A stretch of DNA of 40,119 bases, taken from positions 1 to 40,119 of the forward strand of contig CALVGZ010000018.1 of NCBI GenBank assembly GCA_944327225.1, in the 5' to 3' direction. Below are positions 16,585 through 25,647 of this stretch, one piece after another (position 1 is the first letter of the stretch; every line of letters starts with the position of its first letter). The position numbers were made by a program, and so were the translations under genes. This DNA is from Candidatus Gastranaerophilales bacterium (GTDB taxonomy: Bacteria; Cyanobacteriota; Vampirovibrionia; Gastranaerophilales; Gastranaerophilaceae). The notes under the pieces were generated by a model that saw only the letters and a program-made list of their open reading frames with translations, was not told where the DNA came from and made no database searches.

Positions 16585-16591
16585 AAAATTA

Positions 16592-16606
16592 ATTTTAGCA
16601 TAAAAT
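16592..16606. promoter_or_regulatory. Back-to-back -10 elements between nadE and the GT-C-like gene
   Basis: ATTTTAGCATAAAAT is a perfect inverted repeat of two -10 hexamers around a 3-base centre. Read leftward it gives TGC-TAAAAT, seven bases before the nadE ATG. Read rightward it gives TAAAAT (16601-16606), which would serve the divergent gene starting at 16624. One polymerase at a time could bind. Confidence 0.5.
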
Positions 16607-16623
16607 GAGTTAAGGGGAGTTTG

Positions 16624-18222
16624 ATGAAAAAATTTTCTATAGACATATCTTTATTTTTTCTTATTTTTTTATTTGTACTCTTTGGCATTTCTAATATCGG
16701 TTTTTTTCTGGGTTTTTCTTTAAATATTTGTTATATTTTATTTTCTTTTATTTTTGCTTTGTTTTATTTGTATAAAAGTGGAGAGTTTTTAAAAAAAGTT
16801 GTTGTTGCATTGTTTTTGGTGTTAATTTCTTTTATTTTTTCAAATTTTTTTATAGATACATCTTTTGATGGCAGATGTTATCATTTTACAATTGAAAATA
16901 TGTTTAAATTAGGATTTAATCCTTTTTGGATTAAAGATTCTTTAAATTGGTTAAATAACAACAATATGTATTATAATCATTTATTTGCTCTTTCTTATCC
17001 TAATGCGGCGGAATTGTTGAGAGCGAATTTTTATTTGATTTTTAATTATCTGGAAACAAGCAAGATTGTAAATTTTTTCTTTGTTTTTTCACTTTTATTT
17101 TATTCATATTATTTTTTCTCAAGAAAATTAACTAAAGTGAAATCAGTTGTTTTAACCTTATGTGTTTGCTGTTGCTCTGTTTTGATATGTCAAATAAATA
17201 CTAAAATGGTTGATTTTATTTTATATTGCCTTTTTTGCTTTCAATTATTTTCAATAATTTTGATTGAAAAAAATAAAGACACAAAAGTAAATTATTCGGT
17301 ATTAATCATTGCTTCCGTTTTATCAATAGCAGTTAAATATACAGGATTGTTTAATACTTTAGTTATTTATGCTCTTTTTTTAGTTTATAAATTTAATAAG
17401 AAAAAATTAATTTCTTTTGTTTTGGTTATATTTTCAAGTTTGGTATTGTGCGTTCAACCTTATGTTTTAAATTTAATAAAATATAAAAATCCTTTATATC
17501 CTTCTATTGGTTATAATAAGCTTGATTTTATGACAAAACAAAATCCAAAAGAGTTTTATGGAAAGCTTTATATTTATAAATTTATAAGGAGCATGTTTTC
17601 TTCTGTTTCGGATGCTAGAATGAATAATCCTCAAACACCCAAGCTTTATTGGAAAATTCCCTTTACATCGCATTATGATATGCCTTTCGAGGCTGAAGAT
17701 GTTAGAATTTCAGGTTTTGGACATTTATTTTCAGGTATATTTTTAATAAGCATAATTTTAACAATTTGTTTAATTAAAAAAAGAAAAAGCATTTTTCCTT
17801 TATTGTTAATTTATTCTACAGTATTATTAAATCCTATTTGTTGGTGGGCAAGGTTTGTTCCCCAGTTGCATCTTTTGCCGGTTATGATATGTTGTTATTT
17901 TAGAAAAAATAACTATATTTTTTATTTGTTAAGCTTTTTAATTCTTTTAAACGGTTTTACGGTAGCAAAGGAGAATTTTCTAACCTATGCTTATAAGACT
18001 TATGTTATGAATAATTTTTATGTTGGTTTATATGAAAAATCAAAAGATAAAAAAATTCTTATTTATGTTGATAAAACCCCTTATGATGAAGACGATTCCA
18101 GTATTTTATTTAGAATGTTCGAATATGGTGTTAATTATGAATTGTCTGATAAATTGGATAAAAGTTTTAAAAAAATTAAAACCGATTGTACAGTAAGTGA
18201 TTCTTACTATATAAAATATTAG
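16624..18222 (+). CDS. Polytopic membrane protein, GT-C glycosyltransferase-like
   Basis: A 532-residue protein with roughly ten hydrophobic segments. Loop residues FDGRCYH (81-87) after the second or third helix resemble the acidic Asp and Asp-x-x-Tyr-His loops of GT-C enzymes such as ArnT/PMT relatives, which move a sugar from a lipid carrier on the outer face of the membrane. The last 80 residues form a small soluble domain. The fold assignment is an inference from architecture; I cannot name a donor or acceptor. I use ATG 16624, five bases after AAGGGGAG; a TTG three bases earlier is too close to that site. Very Phe-, Ile- and Leu-rich. Its stop codon overlaps that of the convergent DUF4127 gene. 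Confidence 0.75.
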   Translation: MKKFSIDISLFFLIFLFVLFGISNIGFFLGFSLNICYILFSFIFALFYLYKSGEFLKKVVVALFLVLISFIFSNFFIDTSFDGRCYHFTIENMFKLGFNPFWIKDSLNWLNNNNMYYNHLFALSYPNAAELLRANFYLIFNYLETSKIVNFFFVFSLLFYSYYFFSRKLTKVKSVVLTLCVCCCSVLICQINTKMVDFILYCLFCFQLFSIILIEKNKDTKVNYSVLIIASVLSIAVKYTGLFNTLVIYALFLVYKFNKKKLISFVLVIFSSLVLCVQPYVLNLIKYKNPLYPSIGYNKLDFMTKQNPKEFYGKLYIYKFIRSMFSSVSDARMNNPQTPKLYWKIPFTSHYDMPFEAEDVRISGFGHLFSGIFLISIILTICLIKKRKSIFPLLLIYSTVLLNPICWWARFVPQLHLLPVMICCYFRKNNYIFYLLSFLILLNGFTVAKENFLTYAYKTYVMNNFYVGLYEKSKDKKILIYVDKTPYDEDDSSILFRMFEYGVNYELSDKLDKSFKKIKTDCTVSDSYYIKY

Positions 18223-19622
18223 TTTATTTTTATTCTGATTTCAAAAGATCTGTTCCAAGGGAGCGAATAAGAAATTTTTTTAGGATAAAAATTTAAAAAT
18301 TTTGAAATTTGTTCTGCATATTTATTTAAATCGTTTTCTTTTTCGGTTAATGCTTGAATAAAATCAGGATTTTTTTCACGTATAAATTTTCTTATTATGG
18401 CTTGATAAGCCCAATCATCAAGAAATCTTATAAATTGAATTTTTTTAAATGCTAATTCATTGTAAGAATTATTTTTTGCAGCTAAAAATTTTACAACTGC
18501 ACAAAATAAAGCACATCCTATTGTGTTTGCACTTGTATTATAGGCACAATATCCAAAAAAGTTTTTATCTGTTTTTTTAAATATTGTTTCAATAAAACTT
18601 AAATCACTTCCGTTTGCGTTGTTTACGTCGGCTATAAAATAATTTTTTAACGGTAAAGATATTTTATTTTTGTTTGCATTTATTATATCTCCTAAAACAA
18701 GATCTCCTTGTTCGTTTTTAAAATTATTAATTATCATTTCCAAATCAAAATCATTTTTATTTATATTACATCCTGCAAGCAAAATTTGGCCTTTGACACA
18801 GTCATAAATTGAAATATCTTCATATTTTGAAATTAAATTCGTTGAATTTTTTTCCAAAAAAACAGGGTTGATTTTTATGTTTTGATTTTTGCTTAAGGCT
18901 CTTGTAATAAGCCCAAGAGGAATTTCGTCCGCTCCTGTTTTAATAAATGTTTGTTTTATATTGTTTTCGTTGATTATTTTTTGCAATTCATTTGCTTCTT
19001 TTACATTTAGTCCAAATTCCGCACAGTCATCTTTAGAAAAAATTAAAGTATCGAAAAATCCTTCTTTTGCCCAATCAAGGTATATCTTATTTATTTCAAA
19101 ATTTCTTTTTCTGGTTTTAATGTAATCTTCTAAAATGTTTTCAGGAACTTTATTTATTACGCAATTATAACTTTTTTCAACTTCTGACTTATGAAGGTAA
19201 TATGACCAGTCAAAAATTCTTTTGCCCCATTGGCTCCAATATGGTTTTTCTTCTTCATTTATATTGTTGTTTGAGATTCTCATAACGGAAGAAAAGGCGA
19301 GAATTTTATTTGTTTTTGTTTGAATTATATTTTTAAATTTTTTAATTCTTTCTTTAATTGTTTCAAAATCATCTTCAACTCTTCTGGATGGAATAAGTCC
19401 GCCATAAGCTACGGTATCTAGTGAAACTATTATGAAGTCCATATTTTCAAGGTTTTCCAGAAACTCAAAAATTTTATTAATGTTGGATTGAGTGGTTAAG
19501 TCGCCTAAATATTTAATATTTGGCATGTAAAGTTTAATATTATTATCAATAGATAAAATATCATTAATTAAATCATAACAGATTGGTCTGTTATCAATCG
19601 GAATAACTGCAATTTTTATCAT
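18219..19622 (-). CDS. DUF4127 family protein
   Basis: The 467 residues match DUF4127, a soluble family of unknown function. The recognisable parts are the opening KIAVIPIDNRPICYDL, then YMPNIKYLGDLTTQSN, SLDTVAYGGLIPSRR and, toward the C terminus, ADVNNANGSD and the NTSANTIGCALFCAVV block. There is no signal peptide or membrane helix. The conserved Asp, Arg and Gly clusters look like a catalytic or ligand site, but no reaction is established to my knowledge. No Shine-Dalgarno; TAAAAT ends six bases before the ATG. Its 3' end overlaps the GT-C-like gene, and its 5' end diverges from murF. Confidence 0.85.
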   Translation of the reverse strand: MIKIAVIPIDNRPICYDLINDILSIDNNIKLYMPNIKYLGDLTTQSNINKIFEFLENLENMDFIIVSLDTVAYGGLIPSRRVEDDFETIKERIKKFKNIIQTKTNKILAFSSVMRISNNNINEEEKPYWSQWGKRIFDWSYYLHKSEVEKSYNCVINKVPENILEDYIKTRKRNFEINKIYLDWAKEGFFDTLIFSKDDCAEFGLNVKEANELQKIINENNIKQTFIKTGADEIPLGLITRALSKNQNIKINPVFLEKNSTNLISKYEDISIYDCVKGQILLAGCNINKNDFDLEMIINNFKNEQGDLVLGDIINANKNKISLPLKNYFIADVNNANGSDLSFIETIFKKTDKNFFGYCAYNTSANTIGCALFCAVVKFLAAKNNSYNELAFKKIQFIRFLDDWAYQAIIRKFIREKNPDFIQALTEKENDLNKYAEQISKFLNFYPKKISYSLPWNRSFEIRIKIN

Positions 19623-19628
19623 AGTTTG

Positions 19629-19637
19629 ATTTTACAA
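19629..19637 (-). promoter_or_regulatory. -10 element of the DUF4127 gene, leaderless geometry
   Basis: On the minus strand TTG-TAAAAT (hexamer 19634-19629) is followed by six bases and the ATG at 19622. The -35 position (TTTAAT, 17 bases upstream) is weak. Confidence 0.5.
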
Positions 19638-19677
19638 TACTTTTTTAAATAATTAAATATTATTTATAAAACTTCAC

Positions 19678-19706
19678 TTGTTAGATGTGTTTTTTCAAGA
19701 TAAAAT
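19678..19706 (+). promoter_or_regulatory. Promoter of the murF-folC operon
   Basis: TTGTTA (19678-19683), a 17-base spacer and TAAAAT (19701-19706) form the best sigma70-type promoter in the window. It gives a leader of about 30 bases containing the murF Shine-Dalgarno AGGAG. Confidence 0.75.
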
Positions 19707-19743
19707 TATTTAAGTAAGAAGGAATTATTTTCAGGAGAAAATT

Positions 19744-21093
19744 TTGCATTTTTGTTTAGATGAGATTGTAAACTGTTTAGATTGTGAAATATTATATAAA
19801 AAAGAAGACTGCGACACAAAACAACTTTTTAGTGTCTCGACAGATACAAGAAAACTTCAAAAAGGGGATGTTTATCTTCCTTTAAGAGGAGAGAACTTTG
19901 ATGGTCATAATTTTATAGATAAAGCTATTGAAAACGGTGCTTTGGGTTATTTTACGCAAGATAAATATAAAATAAACAAAGAAGCCGAATTTGTAATATA
20001 TGTTAAAAATTCACTTGTTGCATATTTAGAACTTGCAAGTTATATAAGAAAAAAAATTAATCCGACAGTTATCGCTATAACAGGTTCTTGCGGTAAGACT
20101 ACCACAAAAGAAATGCTTTATAGTGTTTTTTCGACAACCTATAAAACGCATAAAACCATGCTAAATCATAACAATGAAATCGGTTTTTGTGAAACTATGT
20201 TCAATATGCCTATTGATACTCAAGTTGTTATTGTTGAAATGGGAATGCGTAATTTGGGTGAAATTGAACTTTTGTCCAAGTACTCTAATCCTGATATAGG
20301 TATTATTTCAAATATCGGTTCAGCTCATGTCGAGCGTCTTGGAACATTAAAAAATATTGCAATTGCAAAATGCGAAATAGCCAAAAATTTGAAATCAAAA
20401 GAACAAGGCGGACTTTTCATCGGTACAAAATGTTCTCAAATACTGGAAAATCTAAAATATGACGGAGATAAAATCTTCACATCTCTTGAGGATGCTTATG
20501 ATATCGATATAGCCCTTGAGTCAACTAAATTTACATATAAGGGCGAAAATTATGAAATAACTCAATCGGGAGAATATAATGTTTTAAATGCTTTATTGGT
20601 AATTGAGGCAGCACTTGCAAAAAATATATCCATTGAAAATATTAAAAAGGGTTTGTTAAATTATAAACCTATTGAAAAACGCTGGGAAAAAACCGTTATA
20701 GGTGATTTTACGTTTGTAAATGACAGTTATAATGCTAATCCTGAATCAATGAATGCCGTATTAAAGACCTTTTTAGCTATATATCCTCGTCCTATTGTTC
20801 TTGTTCTTGGTGATATGGGTGAACTTGGAAAAGATGAGATTATGTATCATAAGCAAGTGGGAGAGTTTTTGTCTTCTTACAAAGATGTAATTTTGCTTAC
20901 GGTTGGAAATCTTGCCCGTCATATTGCAAGAAACACCACTCTTAAAAGTGTTGAATTTGAAGATAATGACGAGTGTGCAAAATATATCGTAAATAATATT
21001 AAAAAAGGTTCGACTATTCTTTTAAAGGCTTCTCGATCCATGAAATTTGAACAAATAATTGAAAAAGTTAGCGAAATGGCGGTTAAAATATGA
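19744..21093 (+). CDS. murF: UDP-N-acetylmuramoyl-tripeptide:D-Ala-D-Ala ligase
   Basis: MurF adds D-Ala-D-Ala to UDP-MurNAc-tripeptide, the last cytoplasmic step of the peptidoglycan precursor. The 449 residues show STDTRKLQKGDVYLPLRGENFDGHNF in the N-terminal domain, the ATP loop AITGSCGKTTTKEML (near 112), NHNNEIGFCETMF and VIVEMGMRNLGEI in the central domain, and FVNDSYNANPESM at the start of domain 3. The start is TTG, with AGGAG six bases upstream and no in-frame ATG that keeps the N-terminal domain. It opens the cluster; murE is not next to it. mraY overlaps its stop by four bases. Confidence 0.96.
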   Translation: MHFCLDEIVNCLDCEILYKKEDCDTKQLFSVSTDTRKLQKGDVYLPLRGENFDGHNFIDKAIENGALGYFTQDKYKINKEAEFVIYVKNSLVAYLELASYIRKKINPTVIAITGSCGKTTTKEMLYSVFSTTYKTHKTMLNHNNEIGFCETMFNMPIDTQVVIVEMGMRNLGEIELLSKYSNPDIGIISNIGSAHVERLGTLKNIAIAKCEIAKNLKSKEQGGLFIGTKCSQILENLKYDGDKIFTSLEDAYDIDIALESTKFTYKGENYEITQSGEYNVLNALLVIEAALAKNISIENIKKGLLNYKPIEKRWEKTVIGDFTFVNDSYNANPESMNAVLKTFLAIYPRPIVLVLGDMGELGKDEIMYHKQVGEFLSSYKDVILLTVGNLARHIARNTTLKSVEFEDNDECAKYIVNNIKKGSTILLKASRSMKFEQIIEKVSEMAVKI

Positions 21094-22055
21094 TAATGAT
21101 TAGTGTAGCGGGGCTTATTGCTCTTATTTTATGTTTGCTTTTTGGAATACCTTATATAGATTTTATGAAAAAAAAGGCATATTCTCAATATATAAGAGAA
21201 GAAGTTGCCCAGATGCACGCATATAAAGAAAAAACTCCTACAACAGGAGGTGTCTTTATTGTGGTATCAATAATTATAGCTTCTTTGATTGCACTTTTTA
21301 TGGCTCAAAAAACTACAACATCGGCCATGATTGTTATTATGACGTTGATTTTCTACACTTTTACAGGGTTTGAAGATGATATTAAAAAAATAAAAGCTCA
21401 TCACAATCTGGGTTTATCTGCCAGAGCCAAATTGTTATTACAGGTTGCAGTTGCTATGCTTCCTGCTTTTTATATAATATTTTCCGGAAAAACAGAGGTT
21501 AGTTTTTTAAATTTTAGTTTTGATTTAGGTTATTTTTATCCTGTTTTTGTTGTTTTTATGATGGTTGGAGCTTCTAACGCTCTTAATTTAACCGATGGTT
21601 TGGATGGACTCGCTGCTTCGTCTTCAGTATTTGCTTTTTTAGCCTGTGCTTTAATATGTTACTTTAATAATAATATTGATTTAGCAATTATTTCTATTGC
21701 CGCAAGTGCTTCTTGTTTAGGCTTTTTGTATTTTAATAAAAAACCAGCAAAAATATTTATGGGAGATACAGGAAGTCTCGCATTGGGCGGATTGCTTGCA
21801 ACAATTGCTATTATGGGAAAATTTGAATTGTGGCTTATTCCGATTGCGATTGTTTTTATATGCGAGACGCTTTCGGTTATGATTCAGGTTACAAGTTTTA
21901 AATTGACCGGCAAAAGGGTTTTTAAGATGAGTCCCATACATCATCATTTCGAACTTTCAGGGTGGTCAGAAAATAAAATTGTAAAAGTTTTTACATTTAT
22001 TACTTTTTTGGCTTGCACTTTGAGCGTTTTGGTTTATTTTTTATATAAGGCTTAA
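21090..22055 (+). CDS. mraY: Phospho-N-acetylmuramoyl-pentapeptide transferase
   Basis: MraY attaches phospho-MurNAc-pentapeptide to undecaprenyl phosphate, making lipid I on the inner membrane. The 321 residues hold about ten transmembrane helices with the family motifs: EKTPTTGGVFIV near the N terminus, FTGFEDDIKK, NALNLTDGLDGLAA, MGDTGSLALGG and the cytoplasmic SPIHHHFELSGWSENKIV. It is shorter than the E. coli enzyme (360) but has all catalytic Asp and His motifs, as in other compact bacterial MraY. The ATG overlaps the murF stop (ATGA), giving coupled translation. murD starts five bases after its stop. Confidence 0.97.
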   Translation: MIMISVAGLIALILCLLFGIPYIDFMKKKAYSQYIREEVAQMHAYKEKTPTTGGVFIVVSIIIASLIALFMAQKTTTSAMIVIMTLIFYTFTGFEDDIKKIKAHHNLGLSARAKLLLQVAVAMLPAFYIIFSGKTEVSFLNFSFDLGYFYPVFVVFMMVGASNALNLTDGLDGLAASSSVFAFLACALICYFNNNIDLAIISIAASASCLGFLYFNKKPAKIFMGDTGSLALGGLLATIAIMGKFELWLIPIAIVFICETLSVMIQVTSFKLTGKRVFKMSPIHHHFELSGWSENKIVKVFTFITFLACTLSVLVYFLYKA

Positions 22056-22060
22056 AAATT

Positions 22061-23410
22061 ATGAATAAATATACAGATTTAAAAAATAAAAAGGTTTTGA
22101 TTTTGGGATTTTCTACTACGGGAATTGCTGCTGCTAAGTATTTTAAAAAACTCGGAGCAGATGTTTTTGTTTCAGAAAGTGCTGAAATGTCCGAAAAAAA
22201 TCAAGATATGTTGTCAGAATTAATTTCTAAAGGTATAAAAATAGAATTTAACGGTCATAGTGATGATTTTATTGATGGCTCAGAATTTTGCATATTAAGC
22301 CCTTCTATACCTGATGATGCGGAAATTTTAAACAGATTAAAAGAAAAAAATATTGAATATTTTTCCGATATTGAATATATTTCAAAACTTGAAAACAAGA
22401 AGATGATTGTTGTAACGGGTACAAATGGTAAAACAACAACGACTGCTTTGATTTCGCATGTTTTATCTCAGAAATATAATGCACCTTATTGTGGAAATAT
22501 AGGTATAAGTCCATTGGAATATTTAGATAAGGACGTGGATTATTATGTAATTGAAGCAAGTTCTTTTCAGCTCCATTATTCACCTGATTGCAAGCCTAAA
22601 ATTGGTGTTTTTTGTAATATTACGCCTGATCATATTTTATGGCATAAGACTTTTGATAATTATTTTGAAGCGAAAGCAGGCATGTTTAAGAACATGGATG
22701 AAAATTCTTATGCAATTTTAAATTATGATGATGAAGTGTTGCGAAAATTGGGTGAGAAATTAAAAGCAAAAATATATTATTTTTCCATGCAGGATAGGAA
22801 TATGAGAAATTGTACATATTGCGAAAGCGGAAAAATATATTACCATGATGAAAAAATTGTTGACGCTAAAGATCTTCAAATTGTTGGGCCTCATAATATG
22901 CAAAATGTTATGAGTGCGGTAATTGTGGCCAAATTGTTGGGTTTGGATAATAAAAGTATAAAAAATGCCCTGAAGTCTTTTAAAGCTATAGAACACAGGC
23001 TTGAATTTATAAGAACAATAGATGGAACAGATTATTATAACGATTCTAAAGCGACAAATCCCGAGGCAAGCATTGTTGCAATTAATTCATTTAAAAATAA
23101 GAAAGTTGTTTTGATTGCGGGCGGCAGAGATAAAAAAACATCTTTAAAAGATTTTATAGTTGCTGTTAAGGAAAAAATTTCAAAAGTTGTATTAATAGGT
23201 GAAGCGACAAATCGTTTTAAAAATGAACTTGCTAAGAGCGGTTATATGAATATAGTTAATTCAAAAACTCTTGAAGAGGCTATTGATATTGCAAGTCTTG
23301 ATAGGCCTGAAGTTGTATTGTTATCTCCTGCATGTGCAAGCTTTGACATGTTTGAAAGCTACGAGAAAAGAGGAGAAGCGTTCAAAAATTATGTATTATC
23401 AAAAAAATAG
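22061..23410 (+). CDS. murD: UDP-N-acetylmuramoyl-L-alanine:D-glutamate ligase
   Basis: MurD adds D-glutamate to UDP-MurNAc-L-Ala in the cytoplasm. The 449 residues contain the N-terminal Rossmann domain (VLILGFSTTGIAAAKYF), the ATP loop VVTGTNGKTTTTALI, YVIEASSFQLHYSP, ITPDHILWH, AIEHRLEF and YNDSKATNPEAS. The end LLSPACASFDMFESYEKRGEAF is diagnostic for MurD. It lies in the canonical mraY-murD-ftsW-murG order. The 3' end overlaps the most likely ftsW start by 20 bases. The start codon has no strong Shine-Dalgarno, so coupling to mraY is likely. Confidence 0.97.
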   Translation: MNKYTDLKNKKVLILGFSTTGIAAAKYFKKLGADVFVSESAEMSEKNQDMLSELISKGIKIEFNGHSDDFIDGSEFCILSPSIPDDAEILNRLKEKNIEYFSDIEYISKLENKKMIVVTGTNGKTTTTALISHVLSQKYNAPYCGNIGISPLEYLDKDVDYYVIEASSFQLHYSPDCKPKIGVFCNITPDHILWHKTFDNYFEAKAGMFKNMDENSYAILNYDDEVLRKLGEKLKAKIYYFSMQDRNMRNCTYCESGKIYYHDEKIVDAKDLQIVGPHNMQNVMSAVIVAKLLGLDNKSIKNALKSFKAIEHRLEFIRTIDGTDYYNDSKATNPEASIVAINSFKNKKVVLIAGGRDKKTSLKDFIVAVKEKISKVVLIGEATNRFKNELAKSGYMNIVNSKTLEEAIDIASLDRPEVVLLSPACASFDMFESYEKRGEAFKNYVLSKK

Positions 23411-24536
23411 AGCATATACTACCAGAACAAAAACATATACAAAGACCCCTCCGGATAACTTATTGCTTGTGGTCGTTGCTTTTATTGTTGTTTTTGGGAT
23501 TATGGCAGTATTTTCTGCATCTGCTCCAAAGGCAATCGGACTCGGCGAAAATCCTTTAAGTTTTACATTAAAACAATTAGTTTGGCTTATAGCGGGTGTG
23601 TTCGGTGCTTGGTTTTTTTCTAAGTTTGATTATAGAAAATTAAAAAGTTTTGCAGGCATGCTTGCACTTTTTGTACTTATAACCCTTGCACTAGTCAAAT
23701 TTTCACCTTTGGGAGTTACGGTTAATGAAGCAAAACGATGGCTTGTGATTGGCCCGCTGCAATTTCAACCTTCCGAAATGGCAAAGCCTGCTTTGGTATT
23801 GTATTTTGCAACTTTATTTTCAAAAGATTGCACTATAATTGATTCAAGAAAATATCCTTTCTATTTTATATTTGCGTGCATGTTACTCTTAATATATATG
23901 CAACCAAATTTGTCAATGATAATTTTACTTTTAATGACTTCTCTTGCTATGTATTATGTAGCAGGCGGTTCGGCTAAAATTATCGCAGGAGCTTTCGGAC
24001 TTGGAGCTTTAGCAGTAGCCACAACAATCAGGGGTTACCAATTACAGCGTATTAAGGTTTGGTGGAATCCTTTTTCGGATGCTTTGGGTGCAGGGTATAA
24101 TATAATTCAATCCATGGTTGCTTTTTCATCCGGTGGTTTTTTTGGAGTAGGTTTTGGAAATTCAAAACAAAAATTATCTTGGCTTCCTGAAGGACATACG
24201 GATTTTATTTTTGCTATAATCGGTGAAGAATTTGGTTTTTTGGGATGTTTCTTTCTTGTTTGCCTTTTCGGAGTATTTTTGCATAGAGGTTTTGTAATAG
24301 CTAAGAAATGTCCTGATATGTTTGGAAAACTTTTGGCTGTTGGAATTACATTTTCAATATGTTTTCAAGCTTTTACTAACATGTCGGTTGCTTCTTCTTT
24401 TGTTCCTGCAACGGGAATTCCTCTGCCTTTTGTTAGTTACGGCGGTTCGAGTTTATTTGTTTCATTATGTATGATTGGCGTGTTGATTAATATTTCCAAA
24501 AAAAGAGTTCAAAGGATAGTTCATTATGTTCAATAA
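23391..24536 (+). CDS. ftsW: Septal SEDS peptidoglycan glycosyltransferase FtsW
   Basis: FtsW polymerises lipid II at the division septum together with a class B PBP. I start it at ATG 23391, giving 381 residues; the open frame extends 40 codons upstream, but only inside murD and with non-FtsW sequence. About ten membrane helices are visible. SEDS motifs include AVFSASAPKA, the acidic loop LPEGHTDFIFAIIGEEFGFLG and the closing VPATGIPLPFVSYGGSSLF. The location between murD and murG supports FtsW rather than RodA. A possible Shine-Dalgarno (AGGAG) is about 15 bases upstream, further than usual. It overlaps murG by 11 bases. Confidence 0.94.
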   Translation: MYYQKNRAYTTRTKTYTKTPPDNLLLVVVAFIVVFGIMAVFSASAPKAIGLGENPLSFTLKQLVWLIAGVFGAWFFSKFDYRKLKSFAGMLALFVLITLALVKFSPLGVTVNEAKRWLVIGPLQFQPSEMAKPALVLYFATLFSKDCTIIDSRKYPFYFIFACMLLLIYMQPNLSMIILLLMTSLAMYYVAGGSAKIIAGAFGLGALAVATTIRGYQLQRIKVWWNPFSDALGAGYNIIQSMVAFSSGGFFGVGFGNSKQKLSWLPEGHTDFIFAIIGEEFGFLGCFFLVCLFGVFLHRGFVIAKKCPDMFGKLLAVGITFSICFQAFTNMSVASSFVPATGIPLPFVSYGGSSLFVSLCMIGVLINISKKRVQRIVHYVQ

Positions 24537-25647
24537 AAATAAAGAAAAAATATATTTTATAACGGGCGGCGGTACCGGCGGTCATATTTATCCCGCTGTT
24601 TCGGTTATAAATACTTTATTGGATACAAAAGTTCAAAATAGTAATATATTTTATCTTGGTAATAAAAAAAACATGGAGTTTGAAATTGCAAAGAAATACA
24701 ATTATAATTTCTTAAGTCATGGTGCAAAAGGCATGCCAAGAAAATTAAGTTTAAAGTTTATTTTCTGGTTTTTCGGTTTATTTTTTTCAACATTAAAGAC
24801 TTCGTTTTATTTTTTGAAATATAGACCAAATGCTGTTTTTGCAACGGGTGGGTATGTCTGTGCTCCTGCGTTATTTTGTGCTTTATTTTTCAGGGTTCCT
24901 TATGTTTTGCATGATTGCGATATCCAACCGGGAATTGTAACAAGATTTTTTGCCCCCTTTGCATATTGTGTGTCTTTGGCTTTTGATGGTGCAAAGAAAT
25001 ATATAAAATCAAAAAATATTCAAGTGAGTGGAAATCCTATACGTCAGGAATTTAAAACAATATCTAAAAAGCAGGCAAGAGAAGAACTTTCAATCAAAGA
25101 TGATTTTACGATACTTATTATGGGCGGATCTTTAGGGGCGAGAACAATAAACAATTCTTCTTTTAAAATTTTAAAAGAGTATGCAAATAGAGAAGGCTAT
25201 AAAATATTATGGCAGACAGGTAAGAAAAATTTTGATGAAGTCACAAGAAAAATACTTGATGAATTTCAAAGTTTACCTGACAATTTAGTTTTACAACCAT
25301 ATTTTGACAGAATGTACCTTGCTTTGTTGTCTTCAGATGTTGTAATTTCAAGGTCAGGGTCTTTGAGTTTGTCTGAAATATGTGCAAGTTCTTTGCCTTC
25401 GATTTTAATTCCTTATCCTTATGCAAGCCAAAATCATCAATACAAAAACGCAAAGAATTTAGTGGAAAATAATGCAGCACTTTTAATTGAAGATAAGGAT
25501 TGTAATAATGAAAGTTTGTTTGAACTTTTAAATAAATTAATTAATGATAAGGCACTTTTATCGGATTTGTCTTATAATGCGTATAAGCAAGCAAAATTAA
25601 ATTCTGCCGAACAAATAACCGAACAAATTAATAAGGCAATAAAATAA
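24526..25647 (+). CDS. murG: Lipid II synthase MurG (GlcNAc transferase)
   Basis: MurG adds GlcNAc to lipid I, making lipid II on the cytoplasmic membrane face. The 373 residues start YFITGGGTGGHIYPAVSV, the Gly-rich loop that contacts lipid I. GGYVCAPALFCA, LHDCDIQPGIVTRF and GNPIRQEF follow in the N-terminal lobe. The C-terminal GT-B lobe has IMGGSLGARTIN, SRSGSLSLSEICASSLPSIL and the UDP-GlcNAc site PYPYASQNHQYKNA. The start overlaps ftsW by 11 bases. The stop TAA shares its last base with the ATG of folC. Confidence 0.97.
   Translation: MFNKNKEKIYFITGGGTGGHIYPAVSVINTLLDTKVQNSNIFYLGNKKNMEFEIAKKYNYNFLSHGAKGMPRKLSLKFIFWFFGLFFSTLKTSFYFLKYRPNAVFATGGYVCAPALFCALFFRVPYVLHDCDIQPGIVTRFFAPFAYCVSLAFDGAKKYIKSKNIQVSGNPIRQEFKTISKKQAREELSIKDDFTILIMGGSLGARTINNSSFKILKEYANREGYKILWQTGKKNFDEVTRKILDEFQSLPDNLVLQPYFDRMYLALLSSDVVISRSGSLSLSEICASSLPSILIPYPYASQNHQYKNAKNLVENNAALLIEDKDCNNESLFELLNKLINDKALLSDLSYNAYKQAKLNSAEQITEQINKAIK

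Noticed and set aside
23271-23390. Upstream extension of ftsW
   Set aside because: The extra 40 residues are inside murD in another frame and do not resemble FtsW; the family N terminus begins at ATG 23391.
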